7,152 nt of DNA from Candidatus Hydrogenedentota bacterium (GTDB taxonomy: Bacteria > Hydrogenedentota > Hydrogenedentia > Hydrogenedentales > CAITNO01): the NCBI GenBank assembly GCA_023145975.1, contig JAGLCZ010000537.1, positions 1 to 7,152 on the forward strand. The letters run 5' to 3'. The translations under genes and the position numbers were made by a program. Below are positions 1 to 5,946 of the stretch, piece after piece; the stretch's first letter is position 1, and each line of letters opens with the position of its first letter. The notes below the pieces were generated by a model, which saw only the letters and a list, made by a program, of their open reading frames with translations, had not been told where the DNA came from and made no database searches.

Positions 1-645
1 CATCAGCACGGCATGATTGCCAATGCACAGACCTACGAGATCATGACGCCGGAGTCGGTGGGTCGTAACAGCAGCGATCTGGTGTTAGGAAAACACTCCG
101 GTCGTGCAGGTCTTTCCCAGCGCAGCACCGAACTTGGATTTGAACTTAGCGAAGAACAGATAGACCAATTGTACGAACGGTTCATTGTATTGGCAGACAA
201 GAAAAAAGAGATTTACTCTGATGATCTGCGCATGTTGATCGTTGATCTGCACAACGAGAAGTTTGAAACCTATCACCTTGAACAGCTGCGTACCTTTGGT
301 GAAGATCCGACAGTGGCACTTGTGAAACTGAGCTGCGGTAAAGAAACCCTGATCAAAACGGCCATGGGTGACGGTCCTGTCCATGCCGCCTGTGTCGCCA
401 TCGAAGAAATACTGGGTTACACGAGCAAGCTTGAAGAGTTTGAAGTTCGCGCTACCACACCGGGTAAAGATGCATTGGGCGAGGCGCATATGACCGTTAC
501 TTTTGCTGATCGCAGTTACCGGGGCTCCGGCGCTTCCACCGATATTATTGAATCAGCCATCCATGCGTATCTCAACGCAGTGAATAAACATGTTGCGTAT
601 ATTGAAAGTAAGAAGTTGAAGAACATCGAAAAAAGTGATATATAA
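1..645 (+). CDS. leuA: 2-isopropylmalate synthase, C-terminal part (5' end outside window)
   Basis: LeuA condenses acetyl-CoA with 2-oxoisovalerate to 2-isopropylmalate, the first committed step of leucine synthesis, in the cytoplasm. The frame is open from base 1, so the ATG at 13 is internal; 214 codons are visible before the TAA. The first residues (HQHGM, then TYEIMTPESVG and LVLGKHSGR) match the conserved stretch after the TIM-barrel catalytic domain of LeuA. From about visible residue 85 the sequence fits the leucine-binding regulatory domain: GDGPVHAA near residues 123-130, GKDALGEAHM near 156-165, and GSGASTDIIESAIHAYLNA near the end. These distinguish it from homocitrate synthase and favour LeuA; citramalate synthase is the remaining alternative. 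One oddity is GPVHA where most LeuA proteins have GPVDA. Family knowledge suggests leucine feedback inhibition. An intrinsic terminator follows 27 nt after the stop, so this gene ends its transcription unit. Confidence 0.93.
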   Translation, partial: HQHGMIANAQTYEIMTPESVGRNSSDLVLGKHSGRAGLSQRSTELGFELSEEQIDQLYERFIVLADKKKEIYSDDLRMLIVDLHNEKFETYHLEQLRTFGEDPTVALVKLSCGKETLIKTAMGDGPVHAACVAIEEILGYTSKLEEFEVRATTPGKDALGEAHMTVTFADRSYRGSGASTDIIESAIHAYLNAVNKHVAYIESKKLKNIEKSDI

Positions 646-672
646 CGAAGAGATTCGATTCCATTTATAGGT

Positions 673-704
673 AACGGCTCTCCGAACCGGGGGAGCCGTT
701 TTTT
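673..704 (+). terminator. Rho-independent terminator of leuA
   Basis: The arms AACGGCTCTCC (673-683) and GGGGAGCCGTT (690-700) pair over 11 bp with one G-U wobble, around the 6-nt loop 684-689. The run of six T ends at 704. The stem is G+C-rich and the T-run begins at its foot, the classic intrinsic terminator layout. It lies 27 nt after the leuA stop and separates leuA from the radA operon. Confidence 0.92.
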
Positions 705-722
705 AATGGAGCTATAGACTGT

Positions 723-752
723 TTGCCGCTGCCCGTATCGATGAAGTACACT
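723..752 (+). promoter_or_regulatory. Weak candidate sigma70-type promoter for the radA operon
   Basis: TTGCCG (723-728) and TACACT (747-752) are separated by 18 nt, and each matches four of six bases of the sigma70 -35 and -10 consensus. A promoter is expected somewhere between the leuA terminator and radA, and this is the best pair I can see. The match is poor and chance is a realistic explanation. A second TTGCCG at 777-782 has an even weaker -10 partner (CAAGAT, 800-805). Confidence 0.2.
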
Positions 753-768
753 TCCAATGTGGGCAGCG
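727..768 (+). promoter_or_regulatory. Inverted repeat / potential RNA hairpin in the radA leader
   Basis: CGCTGCCC (727-734) is perfectly complementary to GGGCAGCG (761-768). Pairing continues inward through two G-U wobbles and two A-U pairs (735-738 with 757-760). After a small internal loop, GAAG (743-746) pairs with CTTC (751-754) around a TACA loop. No T-run follows, so it is not an intrinsic terminator. It could be a structured 5' leader or, as DNA, an operator dyad near the radA promoter. It does not resemble a complete c-di-AMP riboswitch, which is much larger. The function is inferred; only the complementarity is seen. Confidence 0.4.
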
Positions 769-831
769 CTTATCCATTGCCGCCATTCAACTGAAATTGC
801 AAGATGAAATCAGCACAGGAACGCTTTAGGA

Positions 832-2190
832 ATGACAAAAACGAAGACACGATTTGTCTGTGAAGAATGCGGCGCGATACAGTCAAAGTGGGCAGGAAAA
901 TGTGCAGAATGCGAAGCATGGAATACGCTGGTGGAAGAGGAACTGCAGGAAGGGGGCCCTCATGCACGTGCGTCATTGGCAGTTACTTCCGTACCGGTTC
1001 CTGTTACCGATACTATCCAGCCTTCACCGCCGCGCTTGTTGAGTGGTATGGCTGAATTTGATCGGGTCATGGGGGGAGGCATTGTACCGGGTTCCCTGAC
1101 GCTTGTCGGCGGCGATCCGGGCATTGGCAAGTCTACGTTGATGCTTCAGGTTTCTCATTACCTGGCGATGAACAAAGGGGCGGTGCTTTATGTTTCCGGC
1201 GAAGAATCTTTCGATCAGGCGCGATTACGTGCGGGACGTTTGAAGACGCTGCATGATCGCTTGTTTATGTTGACGGAAACCCATGTGTCCGCCATTGCAC
1301 CCCACATCACTCAGGGGGAATATAAATTTGTGGTGGTGGATTCCATACAGTCGGTTTACACGTCGCGTCTGGCTGCGGCACCGGGAACGGTTAGTCAGGT
1401 ACGGGAATGTGCAAGTGAATTTATGCGTCTGGCGAAGAGTAGCAGAATCCCGATAGTGCTTGTGGGGCATGTAACCAAAGAGGGCGTAATTGCCGGACCC
1501 CGCCTGTTGGAGCATCTTGTGGATACAGTGCTCTACTTTGAAGGAGAAGGCCGTCAGTCGTTACGCGTGCTTCGTGCCGTTAAGAATCGTTTTGGTTCGA
1601 CGAACGAGATTGGCGTATTTGAAATGCATGACACGGGGCTGGGCGAAGTTGCAAATCCAAGTGCATTATTTCTCGATGAACGGCCCTTGGGAGTGAGTGG
1701 TTCTGCTGTATTTCCGGGCATGGAAGGGGCACGCCCCCTTCTGGTTGAAGTGCAGGCATTGGTCAGTGATGCTCATGCAGGTTCCCCCCGCCGTACGATT
1801 ACAGGAGTTAATCCCAATCGTGTCGCATTGCTGCTGGCTGTGTTGGAGCGTCATGCGGGGTTACGTTTTTGCGACAGAGATGTATTTGTAAATGTAGCGG
1901 GGGGCATCCGCTTGGATGAACCTGCCGCCGATTTGGCTGTGGCTGTAGCGTTGGCATCAAGTTTACTGGGAAAACCGGTAGCGTCTGAAGTGGCGATATT
2001 TGGTGAGGTAGGTTTATCCGGTGAAGTCCGGGCAGTGAGTGCTGCCCGTCAGCGTATACATGAATCTGCCAAGTTTGGATTCTCTCGGTGTATAATACCG
2101 GGGAACTGCAAGGGGGATGCCGCTGCGGCGAATTTGACGCCGGAACCGGTATCGAAGATTGTGGACGCTGTAAAAATAGCATTGGAGTAA
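832..2190 (+). CDS. radA: DNA repair protein RadA/Sms (branch-migration ATPase)
   Basis: RadA is a hexameric RecA-like motor that drives branch migration of recombination intermediates and helps process stalled forks. The 452-residue length fits the family (E. coli RadA is 460). Domains in order: an N-terminal zinc finger with Cys10, Cys13, Cys24 and Cys27; a RecA-type ATPase with Walker A GGDPGIGKST (residues 93-102, Lys100) and Walker B FVVVD ending at Asp170; the RadA-specific KNRFG motif at 251-255; and a Lon-protease-like C-terminal domain from about residue 300, with GEVGLSGEVR near 391-400. The start at 832 is the only reasonable one: an in-frame TGA lies at 805 and the zinc finger begins ten codons in. 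AGGA at 817-820 is a modest ribosome-binding site with 11-nt spacing. It is the first gene of the operon, 4 nt ahead of disA. Confidence 0.97.
   Translation: MTKTKTRFVCEECGAIQSKWAGKCAECEAWNTLVEEELQEGGPHARASLAVTSVPVPVTDTIQPSPPRLLSGMAEFDRVMGGGIVPGSLTLVGGDPGIGKSTLMLQVSHYLAMNKGAVLYVSGEESFDQARLRAGRLKTLHDRLFMLTETHVSAIAPHITQGEYKFVVVDSIQSVYTSRLAAAPGTVSQVRECASEFMRLAKSSRIPIVLVGHVTKEGVIAGPRLLEHLVDTVLYFEGEGRQSLRVLRAVKNRFGSTNEIGVFEMHDTGLGEVANPSALFLDERPLGVSGSAVFPGMEGARPLLVEVQALVSDAHAGSPRRTITGVNPNRVALLLAVLERHAGLRFCDRDVFVNVAGGIRLDEPAADLAVAVALASSLLGKPVASEVAIFGEVGLSGEVRAVSAARQRIHESAKFGFSRCIIPGNCKGDAAAANLTPEPVSKIVDAVKIALE
2184..2187 (+). promoter_or_regulatory. disA ribosome-binding site inside the end of radA
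   Basis: GGAG spans the last sense codons of radA and lies 7 nt before the disA ATG at 2195. The site overlaps radA coding sequence, so ribosomes finishing radA arrive at the disA start. This suggests translational coupling of the two proteins. Confidence 0.7.
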
Positions 2191-2194
2191 GAAC

Positions 2195-3265
2195 ATGCCG
2201 AAACGTAAAAAAATTAATGAAGATGAAGCCTTTCGCGAAGCGTTACGTATGGTGGCGCCGGGAAGCCGGATACGGGAGGCGGTTAGCAGTATTCTTCAGT
2301 CGAAGATGGGTGCCTTGTTATGTTTTGGAAATGTGGGACAACTGACCCGTTTTTCCGAAGGCGGGGTGAAACTGGATGCTGAGATGACACCGCAGCTGGT
2401 GTACGAATTGTCAAAAATGGATGGTGCCATCATCTTGAATAAAGACGGTACTCGAATTCATTTCGCCAACCGTTTCCTTAAGCCTGCCAGTCATTATCCT
2501 ACTATCGAAACCGGTACCCGGCATCGTGCGGCACAGCGTTTTGCCAATCAGTCCAAATCGATTGTACTTGCCTTATCAGAACGTCGTTCAAGTGTGACAC
2601 TTTATTGTCATACCAAACGTTATGCTCAGGAAAATATAGAAACACTTGTGAACAAGGGAACGCAAACCCTGCAGACTCTGGAAAAATATGTGGGTACGCT
2701 GCGTAAGACCATGAAGGAACTGACACAGCGTGAAATGGAGAATATCGTTACTATTTTCGATGTGTGTCGTGTATTGCAGCGTACCGAAATGGTAAACCGA
2801 ATTCGCCTTGAAGTCGATCCCATTCTTTTGGAACTGGGATCGGAAGGTCGCTTGCTGCAATTGCAAATGCAGGAGACTTTGAAGCCTTTGGAAGAGGCGC
2901 ACATGGTGGTGCGGGATTATTACAAGGAACGGCAAGGCGTTACCCCCGACAGCATTCATGCACGTATAGCTGCACTCAGCCAGGAGGAACTGGTAAATTT
3001 GGGATACATCAGTCAACATTTAGGATATGGGCCAAACCTGCGTAGTGTGGATGCCTATATGGCACCTCGCGGCTATCGTATACTTCATTCTATTAATCGT
3101 CTTCCCTCCCAGATTATTGATAATCTGGTGGAAAACCTGGCTTCGCTTCAAGCCATTATGGCGGCCAACCGTGAGCAGCTGGTCGAAATTGAAGGGGTGG
3201 GTGATGTCATGGCAGAACGTATTCGCGGCGGATTGAGTTTGCTTGCTACCCAGTTAGGTAAGTGA
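2195..3265 (+). CDS. disA: DNA integrity scanning protein DisA, diadenylate cyclase
   Basis: DisA makes cyclic di-AMP from two ATP; in Bacillus it scans DNA and its cyclase activity falls at branched structures. The 356-residue length matches the family. The N-terminal DAC domain (about 10-150) carries both signature motifs: DGA at 76-78 and GTRHR at 107-111, almost the same numbering as the structurally known Thermotoga enzyme. An alpha-helical linker follows (about 150-290). A C-terminal helix-hairpin-helix DNA-binding domain is seen as QLVEIEGVGDVMAERIR near 328-344. The cyclase therefore looks catalytically competent. GGAG at 2184-2187 supports the ATG at 2195. The gene begins 4 nt after radA. 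RadA is known in B. subtilis to bind DisA and restrain c-di-AMP synthesis, so the adjacency fits a functional pair. Its stop TGA overlaps the possible GTG start of pyrK. Confidence 0.97.
   Translation: MPKRKKINEDEAFREALRMVAPGSRIREAVSSILQSKMGALLCFGNVGQLTRFSEGGVKLDAEMTPQLVYELSKMDGAIILNKDGTRIHFANRFLKPASHYPTIETGTRHRAAQRFANQSKSIVLALSERRSSVTLYCHTKRYAQENIETLVNKGTQTLQTLEKYVGTLRKTMKELTQREMENIVTIFDVCRVLQRTEMVNRIRLEVDPILLELGSEGRLLQLQMQETLKPLEEAHMVVRDYYKERQGVTPDSIHARIAALSQEELVNLGYISQHLGYGPNLRSVDAYMAPRGYRILHSINRLPSQIIDNLVENLASLQAIMAANREQLVEIEGVGDVMAERIRGGLSLLATQLGK
3255..3258 (+). promoter_or_regulatory. Ribosome-binding site that favours the ATG start of pyrK
   Basis: TAGG lies 9 nt before the ATG at 3268 but only 3 nt before the in-frame GTG at 3262. 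The first spacing is normal and the second is too short, so the ATG is the likelier start of pyrK. The site is inside the last codons of disA. Confidence 0.5.
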
Positions 3266-3267
3266 GT

Positions 3268-4062
3268 ATGGCTTGTATAACAAACTGTAAAATAGTGGCA
3301 CACCAAGAGGTCGCCCCGGATCATAGGCGTATAGTATTGGATGCACCGGATATTGCTGCCGATGCCCGTCCGGGACAGTTTTGCATGATTGAAGTGCGCG
3401 AAGGTTCCAGTCCCTTTCTTCGTCGTCCCATGTCTATCGAACGTATTTTCGATGACGGGATTTCTATACTTTATAAGGCGATGGGTGAAGGTACCCGCAT
3501 GATGGCAAGTATACCGACAGGTGCATACATCAATGTGCAGGGACCATTGGGAAATATATTTCCCATCGAATCTGATACGGTTCGTTCTATTCTGGTCGCG
3601 GGTGGTATTGGTATTGCACCGTTGATTGGTCTGGCGGAGGCTATTATTGCCCGGGGAGCCCGTGCTCCCGAAGTAATTTTGGCAGCAAGGACAGAATGTT
3701 TGCTGTTGTGTGAAAAAGAATTGTCACAAATGGGTTGTGCCGTTACACTTGCTACTGATGACGGCTCTGCCGGCTTCAAAGGCTTTGCTGCCGATGCGTT
3801 GCGTCTTTTGGATCCGGATAGCAAAACGCTGGTTTATACTTGTGGTCCGAATGTGATGATGCGTGCTGTGTATGATGTGTGTGCTGCTGCCGACACGCGC
3901 TGTTACGCTTCCTTGGAAGCAGTAATGGCTTGTGGCGATGGTGTGTGCATGGGATGTGTTGTGGAAACCAATGCCGAGAATGAATTTGCTAAGATGGCGC
4001 GTGTTTGCCGTGAAGGACCTGTTTTTGATGCACGTGTAATACGTTGGAACGCTTTTGACTGA
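3268..4062 (+). CDS. pyrK: Dihydroorotate dehydrogenase electron-transfer subunit PyrK
   Basis: PyrK carries FAD and a [2Fe-2S] cluster and passes electrons from the FMN of PyrD to NAD+, completing the class 1B dihydroorotate dehydrogenase. The 264 residues fit the family. In order: a ferredoxin-reductase-type FAD domain with GQF at 36-38 and RRPMS at 52-56; an NAD-binding domain with GGIGIAP at 112-118 and CGP at 192-194; and a C-terminal iron-sulfur motif with Cys222, Cys227, Cys230 and Cys247 (C-x4-C-x2-C-x16-C). All four cluster cysteines are present. A GTG at 3262, overlapping the disA stop as GTGA, would add two residues; the ATG at 3268 is preferred for its ribosome-binding-site spacing. 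PyrD follows after 23 nt, as expected for subunits made together. Confidence 0.95.
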   Translation: MACITNCKIVAHQEVAPDHRRIVLDAPDIAADARPGQFCMIEVREGSSPFLRRPMSIERIFDDGISILYKAMGEGTRMMASIPTGAYINVQGPLGNIFPIESDTVRSILVAGGIGIAPLIGLAEAIIARGARAPEVILAARTECLLLCEKELSQMGCAVTLATDDGSAGFKGFAADALRLLDPDSKTLVYTCGPNVMMRAVYDVCAAADTRCYASLEAVMACGDGVCMGCVVETNAENEFAKMARVCREGPVFDARVIRWNAFD

Positions 4063-4071
4063 AGATCGTTC

Positions 4072-4077
4072 GGGGAG
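4072..4077 (+). promoter_or_regulatory. Ribosome-binding site of pyrD
   Basis: GGGGAG lies 8 nt before the ATG at 4086 and is one of the best Shine-Dalgarno matches in the window. It sits in the 23-nt gap between pyrK and pyrD, so PyrD can be initiated independently of read-on from pyrK. Confidence 0.7.
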
Positions 4078-4085
4078 TTGATATA

Positions 4086-5015
4086 ATGCCTGTTAATTTA
4101 CAAATAGATTTGGGTGGCTTGACGATGAAAAACCCCGTTACGGTGGCGTCGGGCACTTTTGGCTATGGTGCGGAATACGCGGATTATTTTGATGTGTCAC
4201 AATTGGGCGCGGTGACGGTGAAGAGCTTGAGTTTGGAGCCGCGTTCGGGTAATGTACCGCCGCGTATTGTGGAAACACCTTCGGGGATGCTCAATGCGAT
4301 TGGATTGCAAAATGTAGGGATGGAGACCTATCTCCGCGAGAAATTACCTTTTCTCCGTGAGAAGAAATGCGTGATTATTGCCAATATTTACGGGAGCGGT
4401 CCCGAGGCGTACGCTTCGTTGGCAAGTCGTCTTGAGGCGGAAGGGGGTGCAGATGCTATTGAGGCAAACCTGTCATGTCCCAATGTGCACGATGCTCAAA
4501 ATGCACGGGGCGGCAGCCTTGTAGCACAGCATCCCGATCAGGTTGCTTTGTACACGCAGGCGATCAGGGAGGCGACAAAGCTCCCGGTATTCATTAAACT
4601 TTCCCCTAACGTGACCGATATTGTTGAGCCTGCCCTTGCCGCGCAGGAGGCTGGAGCAGATGCCGTATCCCTTATCAATACCCTTATCGGCATGGCGATT
4701 GATTCTGAAACGCGCAAGCCCCGGATCAGCAATATTGTGGGAGGGCTTAGCGGTCCTGCTATCCGTCCAGTCGCCCTCAAAATGGTATGGGATGTTTCCC
4801 GTGCTCTTCATATCCCCGTCTTGGGCATGGGTGGTATTGCCACTGCCGACGATGCTGTGCAGTTCCTGCTGGCGGGCGCCCGTGCAGTGGCTATCGGTTG
4901 TGCTTCTTTCAGGAATCCTGACGCCGCATTGAAAGTGGTACAGGGGATCGAAAATTATTGTCAGCAGCACGGCATCAGTGATGTTAACGAGTTGGTTGGC
5001 GCAGTAAAGCTATAG
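4086..5015 (+). CDS. pyrD: Dihydroorotate dehydrogenase, class 1B catalytic subunit
   Basis: PyrD oxidises dihydroorotate to orotate in pyrimidine synthesis. The 309-residue FMN TIM barrel has the length and motifs of class 1B enzymes: ASGTFGYG at 21-28, Lys46 in TVKSLSL, NAIGLQN at 70-76, ANLSCPNV with the catalytic base Cys131, IKLSPNV around Lys171, SLINT ending near 199, GGLSGPAIRP at 219-228, and GMGGI at 247-251 for the FMN phosphate. A catalytic cysteine rather than serine, and a pyrK partner just upstream, separate it from the quinone-linked class 2 enzyme; NAD+ is the expected acceptor through PyrK. It is the last gene of the radA-disA-pyrK-pyrD unit. No other pyrimidine genes are visible, so the rest of the pathway must lie elsewhere. 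Confidence 0.96.
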   Translation: MPVNLQIDLGGLTMKNPVTVASGTFGYGAEYADYFDVSQLGAVTVKSLSLEPRSGNVPPRIVETPSGMLNAIGLQNVGMETYLREKLPFLREKKCVIIANIYGSGPEAYASLASRLEAEGGADAIEANLSCPNVHDAQNARGGSLVAQHPDQVALYTQAIREATKLPVFIKLSPNVTDIVEPALAAQEAGADAVSLINTLIGMAIDSETRKPRISNIVGGLSGPAIRPVALKMVWDVSRALHIPVLGMGGIATADDAVQFLLAGARAVAIGCASFRNPDAALKVVQGIENYCQQHGISDVNELVGAVKL

Positions 5016-5051
5016 AGAAAACAAGTCTTAATATATTTTCCTTTTCTCAGG

Positions 5052-5091
5052 GTTATTTTGGTCAAAATAACATGTTAAATAGCATTTTTTT
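5052..5091 (+). terminator. Candidate tandem-hairpin terminator after pyrD
   Basis: In the A+T-rich spacer between the convergent operons, GTTATTTTG (5052-5060) pairs with CAAAATAAC (5063-5071). A second 5-bp stem, ATGTT (5072-5076) with AGCAT (5081-5085), begins at the next base and abuts a run of seven T (5085-5091). Neither stem is strong and both are A+T-rich, but they could stack end to end just before the T-run. On the opposite strand the first hairpin has no T-run, so I see no clear terminator for the - strand genes. The rest of 5016-5169 shows nothing else I can name. Confidence 0.4.
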
Positions 5092-5169
5092 ATTCTCGCC
5101 GATAATAGAAATAGTACCAGATGAGAAGTAAAAGGTGTTTTAAGAGATGCTCATATTTAATTGCTAATA

Positions 5170-5916
5170 CTATGGCTTGGGATGAGATTCTGACTCAATC
5201 TCAGGGGTGATGTAACGTCGCTGCAGCCATGTCACGCCTACAAGATCATAGATTCCCCGCCAGAGTCTGTTACCAATTCCATATTTGGATTTTCCATAAA
5301 TTCTCGGGTGGTGGTTTACGACGGATTCAGTGACGCTTTTTTCTGCAGCTTTCAGTATCGCTCCCATGAAGCGATGAATACCGTTGAAGGCAATAATATG
5401 GGGAACACACTCTCGTCGAAATCCCTTTATTCCACAAGAGGCATCATGGAGGCCATCATGAAGTATTCCATTGCGAACACCATTAGCAACACGGCTGGAC
5501 AAGCGACGTACAATAGTATCCTGTCGTTTCTGACGATAACCACATACGAAATCGGTGCTGTCCAATAAGTCAAGAAATGTCGGAATATCAGCCGGATCAT
5601 TTTGAAGGTCACCGTCCAGGGTGATTATATATTCGCCCCGGGCGCGGCGTAGTCCGGCAATAAGTGCTGCTGATTGACCATAGTTCTGTGCCAGATGAAC
5701 TACGTGGAGGGTGTGGATATTTTCTGCGAGTTGGTTCAGTTCTTCACGAGTGCCGTCGGTACTGCCGTCATTTACAAAAATACATTCGTGTTGGCAATGA
5801 GATAATTCAGCAAGTGTATTGTTTATGGAGTCCAATAGTATTTTGAGATTATCAATCTCATTATAAACAGGTACTATTATCGAAATATTTTTGATGCATG
5901 TCTTTGCAATATCCAT
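5170..5916 (-). CDS. Family 2 glycosyltransferase, DPM1/GtrB-like, soluble form
   Basis: This is a GT-A fold glycosyltransferase of family GT2, in the group of dolichol/polyprenyl-phosphate sugar transferases. It would move a hexose or similar sugar from a nucleotide sugar to a lipid carrier or glycan; the substrate cannot be read from the sequence. Visible motifs over 248 residues: VPVYNE at 15-20, VNDGSTDGT at 48-56 for the nucleotide, LDGDLQNDP at 100-108 with the metal-binding DxD (Asp101, Asp103), DASCGIKGFRR near 158-168, HRF at 181-183 and GKSKYG at 208-213. The C-terminus is charged and lacks the two membrane helices of longer GtrB-type enzymes, so it is probably cytosolic or peripheral. 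It lies downstream of, and in the same frame as, the TPR gene. The ATG at 5916 leaves ten residues before the first beta strand, which is normal, although the nearest purine-rich site is unusually far away. Confidence 0.88.
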   Translation of the reverse strand: MDIAKTCIKNISIIVPVYNEIDNLKILLDSINNTLAELSHCQHECIFVNDGSTDGTREELNQLAENIHTLHVVHLAQNYGQSAALIAGLRRARGEYIITLDGDLQNDPADIPTFLDLLDSTDFVCGYRQKRQDTIVRRLSSRVANGVRNGILHDGLHDASCGIKGFRRECVPHIIAFNGIHRFMGAILKAAEKSVTESVVNHHPRIYGKSKYGIGNRLWRGIYDLVGVTWLQRRYITPEIESESHPKP

Positions 5917-5931
5917 GACTGTACCATGACA

Positions 5932-5938
5932 TCCTTTT
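5932..5938 (-). promoter_or_regulatory. Purine-rich site upstream of the glycosyltransferase, unusually distant
   Basis: On the - strand AAAAGGA lies 15 nt before the ATG at 5916, farther than the usual 5-10 nt. Two nearer ATGs (5932 and 5927, - strand) are in other frames and give only short peptides. No in-frame alternative start lies between this site and 5916. Initiation may be weak or depend on ribosomes terminating at the TPR stop 30 nt upstream. Confidence 0.3.
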
Positions 5939-5946
5939 CTGGGGTA

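Noticed and set aside
85..489. 134-codon open frame antisense to leuA
   Set aside because: It lies wholly opposite the conserved LeuA regulatory domain and its translation shows no recognisable motif; it is a shadow of the real gene.
741..794. A 17-codon ATG-started frame in the radA leader (possible leader peptide)
   Set aside because: It has no clear ribosome-binding site, no runs of regulatory codons such as Leu or Arg, and overlaps the inverted repeat; there is nothing to separate it from chance.
705..831. Possible c-di-AMP (ydaO-type) riboswitch before radA-disA
   Set aside because: The region is too short for that large two-fold pseudoknotted aptamer and only one hairpin is visible.
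2588..3019. 143-codon open frame antisense to disA
   Set aside because: Low-complexity Leu/Gln/His-rich translation opposite a well-conserved gene; no independent support.
4473..4970. 165-codon open frame antisense to pyrD
   Set aside because: It mirrors the conserved PyrD barrel on the other strand, and its translation shows no domain or start signal.
5120..5154. ATGAG/CTCAT inverted repeat as a terminator for the - strand genes
   Set aside because: The stem is only 5 bp with a 25-nt loop and has no T-run on the - strand.
5877..5927. Short - strand frame starting 4 nt after the AAAAGGA site and overlapping the glycosyltransferase start
   Set aside because: It encodes only 16 residues with no recognisable features; the ribosome-binding spacing is good but this is more likely coincidence.
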